NCBI GenBank assembly: GCA_004335635.1
Contig: QAXH01006075.1
Span: 12,556-76,555, forward strand
Reading direction: 5' to 3'
Length of the DNA stretch: 64,000 nucleotides
From: Chloromonas sp. AAM2
Taxonomy: Eukaryota; Chlorophyta; Chlorophyceae; Chlamydomonadales; Chlamydomonadaceae
Under the pieces are notes generated by a model. That model made no database searches. It was not told the DNA's origin and saw nothing but the letters and a program-made list of their open reading frames with translations. Below are positions 47,001-59,879 of this stretch, piece by piece. Both the position numbers and the translations under genes were made by a program. Position 1 is the first letter of the stretch. Every line of letters starts with the position of its first letter.

Positions 47001-50000
47001 GCGCGCTCCGCAGAGATCACGACTACGGCGACGTGAGCCGTGACCTGCGCAAGGTCATCGCTAAGGACAGCAACGTCATGTGCGTGGCGGAGGCGATTGC
47101 GTGCCTGGCGGCGCTGGCGCAGGGCCTCAGGACGGCATACTCAGCGAGTGCCAAGAACTTTGTCGAGGTGGGTGGAGCATCAGGACTGGACGCATCCCAA
47201 TAAGTCAGCTCGCAACGCGATGCCAGACCTTTGTTTATTGCGAATCTGCTTGCTTTTGAGGGTTGTCGCCCTTGGCCTGCACGCCCGTGTATGGTGTGCG
47301 TAACGCCACTGGCTTGATTGCCTGTTCCTCATTGCCAGGTGCTGATTGAGAAGATGAAAGAGAAGAACTCTGCCGTGAGCAAGGCCATCGCCGACGCGCT
47401 ATCTGCGATGCACAAACACTGCTTCACGCTCTTGGACATCTCTGAGCAGCTCGTTGGTGGGTGACACATCATATGCGCTGTTGTGGTCTCATGGCTTGCT
47501 GTCCAGCACTGTTGTGGCCTCCTCGCTTCCTGCTACTGCTGCTCAAGGTGTTCTTCTTGTTTAGTCGCCGTCGTTGTCGTCGTTGTACATCGGGTCGATC
47601 CACAACTCAGGGGCAGGGACAAGTGAACTTCGGTTTGTAGAAGCCGCAAGCAAGTTAGTGGCAGAGCCAGCACCGTTCCCCTGTTGTTGCGCTTGTCTCT
47701 CCAGCTGGACTTGGCAACGCTAGTCCCAAGGTCAAGGAGGACCTGCTGGCCTGGCTGAAGGTGGCTGTAGCAGCGGAGGCAGGAGGCAAACCCGCACTTG
47801 TCAAGCTGGCACCGCTGCTGATGCCACCAGCCTCCAAGTGTGCAGAGGAGGCATCGCCTACACTCAGGGAGGCAGCCATGGCATTCATGGTGGCATTTGC
47901 TACAAAGGTGAACCGTGTTCACACTGATAGCAAATAACTGTCTTGATACGTACCCACCACTATGCACAGCAACAAACTCTCTCCCATGCACAGTAGGACA
48001 GCTTTTGTGTATCTCACGCTTCACTCTGTGAAAGTGGGCCATGTTCGGGTGCTCTGAGCTGTCATTTGCATGGACGCACCTGTACAGTCTCGGGTAGTTT
48101 GAGCATGCCTCATGCCTCGCTCTGTGCGACATGTCTGTAGCTTGGCAACCCAGCCGTGCTTGACAAGTTCACTGGCAAGATGGAGGATGGCAAAAAGCAG
48201 CGATTGATGCAGCTCATGGATGAGGCCCAGGGAGCAGCAGCACCGGGCAAGCCAGCAGCAGGAGCGGCTGCTGCTGCCAATGGCTCAGCAAGGTCAGCAC
48301 CAGCTACCGCTCCAGCGCCTGCCTCTCCTTCTAGCGCTGGTGCACGGCCTTCAGCCAGGCCGAGTGCAGCTGCGGCTGCTCTGGCAGCAGGGCGGGCGGG
48401 CAGCGGGCGGTCTGCGGCAGTCCGCAGCTCAGTGACAGGCACAGCGTCAGGGGCCGGAGCGGCCAAGGCGAGCGCTGGGGGTGCAGGCGCTGGCGCGGCC
48501 AAGAAGGCAGCAGGGTCATCTGCTAAGGAACCAGGTGTGCATAACTGTGCGTTCCTGTCTGTCTGGCGTGGCATTGGCTAGCCAAACACAGCCTAACAGT
48601 GTTCTTGGCAAGGCAACCTGTTTGCACATATGATGCTTCCTGCTCTGCCCCCGGCTGTGCATTCCTTCCCAAGCGTCCTTGTGCCAGACATCACGTCCTT
48701 GGTTGTAACCAAACATGTAAAGCTGTGCACGATGCCAAGTAGCCTTATCCTCAACGCTGTCCATGACCTTAGTTGCAGAGGTTGGCAACAATGGTGTTGT
48801 GCACGTGGCTGCAGATGCCGAGGACGAGGCCGGTCTTGCAGTGGGCACCCTGAGCAGGGACGAGGCCCTGGTGCGCATGACTGACATGTTCGGAGAGGAA
48901 ACTGTCAAGAACCTGCAGGATGCGGTGTGGAAGGTGGGCGATGATTGGTTGGGTGATTCTGCCTCTGGTCCGACTGAGGACATGTCTCAAGCACTGCTCA
49001 GGTTGGTTAGGCTGTTTAGCTTTGAGTCCTTGCGATCGCGGATATGGTTTACACTGTGCTCACGGGGCTAGGTAGACTCTAGTCATTGTGACTGAGGATG
49101 CCTTACATTTCGTCCAGGCTTCATCATCCCTCAAGGGTGTTGGGCTGCCCATCAATGGCCTGCTTACACGTCATGTGCTCTTGTTTATGCACTTCATCAG
49201 GCTGGTTACCTGCAGTCATGCTTACATGTGTGTCGTTCCACATTCGGAACACTTTTCCTCATCATAACAATCCGATCTCAACAGCGCAGAGCACACAGGA
49301 AAGGGGTTCAAGTTGTGTGCACTGTGCTTGCCTGTTGCCTCTTCAGACCCGGCTGGACGCCATGGACCTAGTCCTGTCCCAGGCCCAGGACGGCTCACTG
49401 ACCGCCCAGGCCTCCGCAGTGATCCAAGGCGTGGCGCACCTGCCGGGATGGGATGAGAAGAACTTCCAGGTCAGGAGGCTCAAGGAAGCCAGCAAGAGTA
49501 ACTTATTTTTGCCTTGGGCCTTTGTGATTGGATGTGTACCATCTATCCAACTTCGGCATTGCACGCCTAGTTTGCATGCCAGGGCTGGGTCAGCATCCAG
49601 AACCTGTACACAGTGCATGCATAGCCGCACAAGTCATCACATAGCCGAACCGCCTTGCCCGTCCGCACATAGCCCGCTCTCTTCCTCATGTCTTCGTTTT
49701 TCTATATCAGGGGATAACATTGCACACAAGCACTTTCGCCTGTGCACAGCTATCCAGGGTGCAACGCACCCAACCTGCAACAGATGATTGTGTGTGCATG
49801 CAGCATGTGTGCATCCAGCGTGTGCATTGCATCCAGCGTGTGCATCCCTTACCCAATCTGCAACATCATGGTCTTGTGTGCATGCAGGTGATGGCCAAGC
49901 AGTTTGATGTGATCCGGGTGATGGCATCCAGCGCACCCACACTCAGCAAGAGGGATGCCTTTGTGGCCATCAGTGGCATTGTGGACAAGGTAGGGCGATG

Positions 50001-53000
50001 GTCAGATGTGGCCTGGGTATGTTTGGGCTGAGTGCATTGAGAGGGACTGATAGAATTAAAATTAATTTAGGAGTGACTGATAAAAGGGCAGATTAGAAGT
50101 ATGTTGAATGCCAGATGCGGTGTTATGGAGCTCAATCCGTTCAGGGGTAGGTCTTAAAAGCCCGGCATGGCTACAGAAAAGTACAGTAAGCCCTAAGTCA
50201 ACGTGGGTAAAGGGTAAAGTGACGTGGTGAATCAGAACTGTTCAAGCACGAGCTGCGGACAGAATGCAGGCAGCAGCGAGGCTGCTGTGTGGCTGAACCA
50301 ACCTTCTACGTATCACAACAAGACCTTTGTTTAACGTATCTTGATACATCAAGAAAACCACAGCACAAGTCATGCCCAGAAAAAGCTGGCTTAAAACATG
50401 TTATGATGTATGTTGGCGTGCCGTGTTACCAACGTTGTTATGCTTTGTTTCATGTTCTTGCGCTGTGTCCAGGTGTCTGACATCAAGCTCAAGACCCCCG
50501 CCTGTGACGCCCTGATGGCAATCTCCGAGGTCGTTGGCCCCTCCTTTGTGGCAACACTGCTGCATAAGAAGGCAGCGACACACAAGAACCCCAAGGCAAG
50601 GAAGCCAGACACACAGCATTGCACAACTGGGGCGTACAGAACATCCATGCATGATGTGTCTGTCTGGCTTGTTTGGATAGGCAGCCGTGGTTTGGAAGCT
50701 GAGCTAGCGCCTGAGATGGAATGGATCGCATCAGAGCTGAGCCTGAATCAGCCTCAGCCCCAGATAGCCATGAGGGGTTTGACTGCAGCGACCTACACAT
50801 GGATCATGCTACCTGTTGGTAGATGGTTGCCTATCGTGGCCTGTTACGGCAGCCTTGGCGCTAGGTGAGTGAGTGAGTGAGTGAGTGAGTGTCTTAGGTA
50901 TGGCATGAGAAACTATACTCTGCAGGTGCTAAGCGAGGTGCACAACTGGATTGCGTCTGCCATGATGGACTTTGGCCTGGCCTCCCTGGACGTCAAGTCC
51001 CTGTTGGCCTGGGCCAAGGAGGACCTGGGCTCAGCCAACGCGGGCGTAAGGAACAGCGTCATTCACATGCTGGCAGTCATGCACAGGTGGGCGGCGAGAC
51101 ATGCAGCACAGAGGAGAGCCATGCCAGGATCGTTGTGCTTGTCACGGTTGTGTGTTTGTCGGGTCCTTTGGTGTGTGTAGAGATCAGCAATAGGAGCACG
51201 TATTGTGCAAGGTGCTTGCCAGGTATAATGTGATGGAAGCGCATTTCGCGAGAGTGTGTACCACATGCCAATGTCGCCATGCTATGGCAGCGGTGCTCCT
51301 GCCAATGACTGGGTATCATCTGGCATGCATTTGTTTGCGCAACTGGTACCGGCAAGGTTGAGTGCCACAACAAAGCACGGTGTCGAATGGAACCTCACAA
51401 TCACACTGGATTGCACGCGAGGGAAGGTAGGCATGCTAGCTGGGCTAAACTTTGCTGTGTGCACTCTAATTGCAGGTTCATTGGTCCGTCTCTGACACCC
51501 CTGCTGTCAGATGTCAAGCCGGCCCTGATGGCGGCCCTCACTGCCGAATTTGAAAAGAACCCCAAGGACCCCAGTCTAGTGCCCACTCGCACCTGCAAGG
51601 GGGATGTGGGCAAGAAGACTGCAGCCAAGGGGGCGGCAGGGGGCGCGTCAGGTAGGCACATAGGGGACCACAGCAAAGGGGTTGTTCTCAGCACACCAGG
51701 AACAGGAACACAAGAAGGCAGCCGCAGGCAGGGCGTGGCACGGTATAGCAGTTGTCTATGTGCTAGCCCCATGAAACTGCCAGACAGGGTCATCTGACTT
51801 GCAGTTGTGACGGGCTGAGCGGCAGCAGCAGTGGTCTCTTCATTTGATCCTTAGCTACTTGATCAACAGCCTGCCAGGGCCAGGCAAGAACAGGCCATCA
51901 GCCTTGGATAATAAAGTGCTAAGCAGAGAAGCGCTCTACAAGCAGCAGCTAGCCAGCCGTTGGAACACGCACTTAAAGGTTCCATGGGCACAGTGCTTTC
52001 AACTGTGCTGTATGCATCTGCCCATGGTCCTCTTGTCATGTATACGCAACATGATGCTGTATACGTCTGTCTGTACTGATAACAATTGTGGGCCTTGCTT
52101 CAGGTGGTGCGCCCGCCTCCCCCGGCCGCGGCGACCCCGGTGATGCCGACGACCTGCTGCCCCGCAGCGACCTGAGCGCTACACTGAGTAATGATCTGAT
52201 CGCTAAACTGGGCAGCAGCGTCTGGAAGGAGAGAAAGGATGCCATGGATGAGGTCGAGGCACTCATCACACAGGCTGGCGGCAGGATCCAACCACAGGTG
52301 CGGGGTAGAAGAGGTGTGGCACCACTTCAAGCCCTGCCGTGCACATAAGTAATAGTATTCCTGCTACTGACTGACGACAAGGATGCGGCAAGGACATGTA
52401 GCCGCAGGCGCACTGCTTTCCCATGTGCATGTAATGGTTTTCCTTATGTCAACCGACTGAAGTCTGGCCACCCAACAGGTTCAAGATTACGGCATGGTAT
52501 AGCAGCACGTGCCAGTGATAGAAGCAATGTGCTTACAGCCGGCGGACAGCGCAGGGTTGAGCTGATGTGACTACTCCGTCTCTTGCAGCTTGGCGAGTTG
52601 CCGGCTGCCCTGAAGGCGCGTCTGGCAGACAGCAACAAGAACCTGACTGCCCAGGCGCTGCTGCTGCTGGGCAAGCTGGCCAGGGCCATGGGCAGGCCGA
52701 TTGACAAGGCGGCGCGCCACCTGCTGGGACCAGCCCTCAAGAATCTCTCTGACAATAAGGCAAACGTGAGTATGGGCATGTGCAGCAGGAACCACATTAA
52801 CCTGTTTGGAGTTTGCCTTCCGAGGGAGTCAAGCAAACAGTGTAATAGTTGGCAGGTTTGCACCACCAGCACCATCTACCAGCACCCACCAGCACACGCA
52901 CCAGCTACCACCACCAAGCCAATGATCCATGGAGATGGAGAAGCCCTTAATTCTGTCCCTTGACGCAGCCTGCCGAACGTCCTGGGTTTGCGAACCCACC

Positions 53001-56000
53001 CAGCAATGTGGCACAAGTGCTCACCTTGCTTGGAATCAAGGTCTGATTGTTCATCCAATGGCATGAAGCACCGCTTCCTGCGCAAAATGCACAGCACACC
53101 TCAGTGCTGCCTCACTGCCCCTCCTTTAGGTGCGTGCTGCTGTGTGCGACATGATGACTTCCTGGGCCACGGTGGCCAGCCCTGAAAGTGTGGTGACGGA
53201 GCTGGTGGAGGCCGTGACAAGCGCTAAGGCTACAGCAGACGGGAGGGCGGACGGCATCGCCTGGCTAGCAACGCTGGTGAGCAACCATGCAGTTAATGCG
53301 TTTCCTTTATTCACGTTTCAAAAATGATTGATGGCTGGTATGCACATGAGTAGGGTACACCATACTAGGAATGGGGCTAGCAGTACAATTCAAACGCAAA
53401 GGGTTCAGCATCGCCAAGGGTTACTAGAGCTGTCCCATGATGCCATCTGAAGCTCTATCAAGCGTGTGTCAAGACTGGGCCTGCAAGGGGCAAAGGCCTA
53501 TGCAGGGCAGCCAATGGGTGATTGATTCCAGTCATCTGCAATGCACCACCATTTGCATGTAAGACAGTCCAGAACGTCCATACCTAGTCTGGGTCGGGTT
53601 CGTCTTGCTTGTTTGGTGGTTGGAAGAATATCCTCCCCATACCTAGTCTGGGTCAGCGCCTAAAATGACATTGTACGCATTGTAGAAGCGGGCTCCTTTG
53701 CCACAATGCGATGGCTTGTTTGACCCCGGCCTGGCATGTGCTCGTGTGCTTAGGCCTCCAGCGGCAAGGCCGGCGACCAGCTGCCCGACTGCATGCGTCT
53801 GGTGGCCCTGGGCAGCGGGGACAAGGCGGGGGAGGTCAGGGAGGCGGCGGCAAAGCTGGTGGCAGGGCTGTTGCAGGTGGGGCACAACTAGCTGTGTGTA
53901 ATGCTTGTTGATAAGTAGTGTTACAGCACAGGTGACGCTGGGCCAGGCTTATATGCCAACTATAGTTTGCAGTTTGATGGCGTTCTTGCCAATGGCAATG
54001 ATCGACATAACAGTCAGGCCGGCAAGCCCTGCCCTGCACAGCTGCATGCATGCTGCTAATGCCCTGCAACAAGGCCCACAGTGTTCAACTGGAAGTCTGT
54101 GCTTGCACTGATACCTATTAAATACCAGTATCACTAGATACAACCGCCGGCGTCACTGATATTCATTGTAGGTGCACCCTGCAAACCAACTAGGCCAGGC
54201 CGCAGGGTCCCTGGAGGGTGCAGGACGCAAGGCAGCGCTGGATGCCCTGTCCAAGGCAACAGGTGGGCGGCTTGATGCGTACTGAACTTGTTGATGAAGC
54301 AGGGACTGGCATTGTATGGGTGGTAGCCACACATACGTGGCCACTTCCCATCCTGCAAGACTTCGTGTGTAAGCCATGCCACACATCCTGGCTTGTCTGC
54401 ACCTACTACGCCACAAGGTTCCACTGTCCGTGGACGCTCACCGTGATAGACGTGGTATGGCGGAGGATGCGCTCAACAACCAGCCAAGCCCCTGCAGTGG
54501 TTGATCGGCCCGTATGCCCGTCGACAAGTGCACACCGCAGCTTTGTACGCGCCCCTCTGTACATGCCCGCCCTTTGTACGCGCCCCTCTGTACATGCCCC
54601 GCCATTTGACCCGCCCCCTGTGCCCATACAAACACCACACACACACACACACACACACCATATGTACAACTGTATTGTACAACTTGTGCTGTGCCCACAC
54701 AGGCACCACCGTCACAGCCTCTGGTGCCTCCGCCACGACTCGCCCCGGCAGTACGGCTACCGCCGCCCCCGCCCAACGGCCCGCCAGCACCGGGGCAATG
54801 GGGCGCACTGGCAGCGGCATGGCGTCAGTCAGGAGCAGCCTCAACAGGCTGCCGTCTGGGGGCGTGAGATCGTCACTGACCCTCAACAAGTAGGGCGCGT
54901 GTGGGCTACCTCACCTGTTTGTCTTGCATGTAACGAGCAATGCAGGTCATAGTTCTCTTCCCTACTCAGACAGCAAAAGCAAAGCAGCTGATGTGGCAGC
55001 TATCAATAGACAGCTCTAAGCGTCCCACAGCGCCCTGTATCTTAGGACTTGTAAGGAGAACGGGTAGCAAGTAGTAGAGGTAGTGCGTCTGTCTATGGCC
55101 CAACATTATCACATCACAGCATCTGCTCAAGCAAGCGGACTGTCCACAGTCCTCTATTGCTGTTGCCGTGCTTCAGCTTGCGATTTGGCACTTGATTTGT
55201 ACGTATGGCCTCCTTGACATGCACCCTGTAGGAGCGCATCCCTTGGCGCAGGGCATGGCGACGCAGCTGACGATGGTCCACTGATTCTCATGGACCGTAA
55301 GAAGGAAGACAGGGCACGCAAGGTGCGTAGGGCGCAGATGGCCGACCGGTGAACAGCGCAGCCTTGCTATGCTATCCAGTGCCAGTTGCGTTGCAGGTCA
55401 TGTTGCGTTTGAGCAATGTCCGTAACGAGCTTGACACAGCATTGACAAAGCATCATCTTGGGTTCAGCACGCCATTCCAGGTACGTATTCCTGGGGTGCC
55501 TGAGTGGACAATGCATACAGTGTCCTTCCAATGGCTGTTGTTCAGGGTAAATTTCGTCCCACTCGGTTGGAAATCCGTCCTGATGAGATGTCCACCTTGG
55601 AGGGAGAGCTGGGCCCAGTGGTGTCAAACCAATTAAAGGTGGGTTACGTGCAGATGGATTGGAGGAGGAGGAGGAGCATCATGTCTGGTGGTGCAAGCGC
55701 CTTGTGAAGTTCGCTGGTGGATGGCAGTTGGACTGCAGGCAGAGTGTTGTGCATAGTGGTAAGGTGTAGAGTTGGCCCGCAGTTGGTGATTGTGCACAAT
55801 GTGTTTGACAGTACATAGTGTTGCGTGATCAGAAAATTGTGCTAAGATTCTCCCATGCACTTGCACCCCAAAGCACCAGACCAAACATCACATGCTTCAA
55901 GGAAGAATGCAGCAGGTGGCATTGGGCTAGCCCTTCGCATGATTGTTCTGTCGCTTGTTTTTCAGGGGTTGCTATTTCACAAGGACTTCAAGCGGCACTG

Positions 56001-59000
56001 TGAGGCGGCTGAGCTACTGCGTGAAGCCCTGCCATCCATGTATGGCGAGGTGCAGGGAATCCTGGACTTGCTGCTCAGGTGAGCTTTGAGCGTGGTTGGT
56101 GACGCCTCAAACGTGTCAACTCGAATGTGGGCTGCAAGAACTCTCACTTGAGTAGCATCTGTGAACCCCATGAGTGCAGTGTACTTCGGCCAGCTTTGGG
56201 CCTCATTTGTGCAAGCAACGGCTGGCGGATCATGGCTCAGCCGCTCCAACTTCCTGTGCTTGCCCTCGATTGTACCGTATCAGAAACTGCTATATTCTCT
56301 CTGAAAGCCATGCAATGCAATAACGCCGATGAACGTCTGCTAGGTCAGTTGAGGCGGTGTCTGTGCTGCCCGCAGGTGGTGCACAGTGCGCATTGCCGAA
56401 GCCAACACGCAGACACTGGTCAAGGTCATGGACCTGCTCAAGGAAATCATGGCAGCAATGGAGGCCAACGATGACAAGTGAGGCTAGAACAGATGGCTGC
56501 AGGTCATCCAGGCCACAGCAAGCCTAACTCAACGTGCCCAGGCTTGAGTCAGGAGGTAGTGAAGGGTCCAGATGAGGATGGCAAGGACTAGCAAAGGGCC
56601 AATAGTCAAGGGCATGCAGAGGGAAGGAAGCAACAAGGAGCCAAGCAGCATGTCAGCGCCCACTGGAATCATGACATGAATGAACGAAGGTGATGCTGGC
56701 TCACTGAAGGATCACTGATGCGGTGATGACGATGACGATGATGCCTGCTGGCTGTGTGGCTGTGCACGCGCAGATTATCTGACTTTGAAGCCAAGCTCAT
56801 TCTCCCAGTGCTATCAGAGAAGGCAGGACACAACCAGGTGCGAGGACGACACAGGCCCGTTGACAGAGCAGGATTGTAAATATCACCCACTTAACATGTC
56901 TCCTCCATTGTACCACCATTGTACACCTTACACGCACTGGGCGTGCTTGTTAAGCTCCTCAGACCTATCATCCATATGATAGCTTGTACACACACGAACA
57001 CACCTGTCTTTCAGGACAAGATCAAGTCGGACCACAAGGAGCTGCTACGCAAGGCTTCAGTGTTGCACTCACCAGTCAAGGTGGCAGGATTCATCAAGGT
57101 ATTGCAACACTTATGCACTTTCCTTCAGGTGCTGGCACACACGGGTGCTTTGCCGCTCAATCACCTCAGCTAGGCACTGTGTTGGACTTGGCTTGGAGCA
57201 CAGGGCAGGACCAGGAAATTTGGGCAGGGCGGGAACTCAGCCTCCACCCACCATGTATGGGGTCCCCAGTGTTGCATGCATGTCTGCAACTCCAAGGACG
57301 CACACATGCAAAGTAAAGCGGCAATGTAACCTTGCTTCCCACACATGTCTGTTGACTGCTTTGCCTTGCCTTGCTTTTAATACACACAGTATTGATGTTC
57401 TTGTGTGCCTTGCCCTGATTCCTACACACGTTTTACACACGGTTGCTGTACTTTATTGCCATGCGCAGGACGCTCTTGAGTCCAAGAACAACAAGACGCG
57501 TGTGGTGTGCGCTGAAGAGCTGGGCGTGCTCATAGAGAAGCACGGGCCAATTATATACGCCGCTCCAACCCCAGGCGCAGGTTTGTGTGTGTATTTGTCA
57601 GTCAGGCCTCTTGTAGAGCCCATGACAGCATGTAATCGATTCATGTGTGTGAAGGCCACCATGCATGCATACAATCAGTAAGGCCAGAGCTCTTGAAGAG
57701 GTCTTGTGAAACCACAGGACCACGCAGTCAACGCCGTGCCTGCAACTGTGTGCCTGCCTCCATCTTGCCCATGCTGTAATGTTATTTTCTAGCATCGTTT
57801 GGCGTTCCACACCACATTCATTATGAAGCATTTGAAAAGCCCATCTGTCTGCCGGGAATGCACCTTTGTTGTCAAATGCCCTCCATGCATGTGTGTTGCA
57901 GCCAAATCCTCTGGCCCGTCAGAGGGCGTGATTCCCGCGCTCGCACGCATGGTGGGCGAGCGGGACAACGCCCTGCGTTCAGCGGCACTGGGGGCACTTG
58001 AGGCCGCCTACGCATTTGAGGGGGAAGGTGGGTGCGGTTTGGCAGGGTCAGGTGGGCATTGCAGGCAAGCACAAATGCCAAGGTAGCTATGGAGCACCAG
58101 GTTCTGGTACATGCTAGCACTGAGAGCTCATGTGGCAAATGACGCATACCGGCATCTTGCTGTCACCGCTGTCAGTGCAGCCGTGTATGTGACATCACTG
58201 CACGAAGTGGCATCTGGCATTTGTTGCATGTGTGTTCATGTCTGGTGGTGTCTGGCACTGCTTACATGCGCCTTGCAATCTCCTGTTCAGGTTTGTTGCG
58301 CCACCTGGGCACCAAGCTGACCGACAGTGCACGCACCCTGGTGGAGGAGCGGCTCAAGTACGCAGACAAGGAGCTGGCAAGAAGAGGACTCAGGGCAGGA
58401 TACAGGTATGTGCAAGGTTACGGCTCTGTCATCATGATGGTGCTTACGTATCGGCTTGTGATGCTGCAGCCACACAGTCAAGGCACCTACATCTACCCCT
58501 GAGCAAAGCATGACATCGACAGAAAACACGGGCTGTGTCTCACCTGCTGTACAGTCTAGCCGCCTACGTCATCGACTTGAGCAAAGCATAGGCTGGATTC
58601 CCCCAAAAACACGAGGACATGCAATGTTCGGTGGCAAGCATGAGGCCACATGCAATCCATGGGTAGCAAATGGCATGGTCAGACCAATGAATGGTTCAGT
58701 TTTTCTAGCAACTGATGTATCAAGGCAAACTGATTTGCTGTCTTGAGACTACTATGTGATATGCGGGCAGTAGTACTCACCGAACAAGGATGCAGAGTTG
58801 TGCGGTAAGTCTGATCCCACCACTGATGTGCATGTGCAGATCATTGCATTGGCAAATCATTAGCAAAGGTGGATTGCTGCCTTGCGGTTACCATGTGAGA
58901 ATGAGGCTTTGACGACTGATGGAGGCTCACCGTCATACACACAGATGGTTGCATTCGTTGATGTCCAGCCAATGACGTTCATATGCAGGGCTGATGAAGT

Positions 59001-59840
59001 GACTGACCACCCGATGATTCCCAGCTCCCCAACTCCTGCCCAGCATCGGCCTGCCTCGCCCTCTGGCTCCCTCCGCAGCAGCTACGCTGCACCCGCCAAT
59101 CAACGGCCTCCATCACCCAATGCCACCGGCAGCGGCCGCCTGTTCAGTGGCAGCACAGCTGCAGCAGCAGCTGCACCAGCGGTCAGCAGGCTGGCAGCTG
59201 GTGGGAGCAGCATCCTAGCCGGCGTCCAGCGGACAGGCATTCCCAGTCCGGCCCCAGCCGCCCAGCCCAGCTATGATGAGCGGAGATCGTCAAGCGGTGG
59301 TGGTGGTGCGGCAGATGTGGCGGGTTTGGGGGCCGCGGGACGGATGGGTAGTGGTGCGATGTCTGGTGGCGGCATTGTGGACAGCAGTCATAGCGGCGGT
59401 GGTGGTGTGCAGTTGTTTATGCATCCCAGCGGGGGCGGTGCGGGCGGGTCCGGAGGCGGCCAGGCGCCAGCAGCGGGGCAGCGGGGTGGTTTCCATGAGT
59501 TTGCCGTCATGCAGAGCATGAACAAGAGCAGCGAGGCAGAGTTGAAAAGGGACATGAGGAGGTGCCTGCATCAACTGCAGAGTGAGTAGAACCACTTCTT
59601 CCTCCTGTACCAACACATACATAAAACCGCATGCTTGAGGGGTTGCGGGGCACCCATCGACCAACACACACTTGCCCTGCTGTTTGATGCACAACTCAAA
59701 TGCCAGCGCTCCCTGTCTTACAGCGCATGTGCCCAGGATGCCCAGCGCATCTGCTCCCCACAGCCGCTGCACAAAAGCAAACGGTGTCCCTGCCCCATGG
59801 CCAACTGTCACCTTGGCCAAGATGCTATGTTCTCCTATTG

Positions 59841-59879
<39 letters not shown>

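Noticed and set aside
57099..57468. Extra exon after MOR1 exon 57015-57098
   Set aside because: The frame is open for some distance past the GTATTG donor, but the direct join to exon 57469-57580 is in phase and matches TOG5 of the family.
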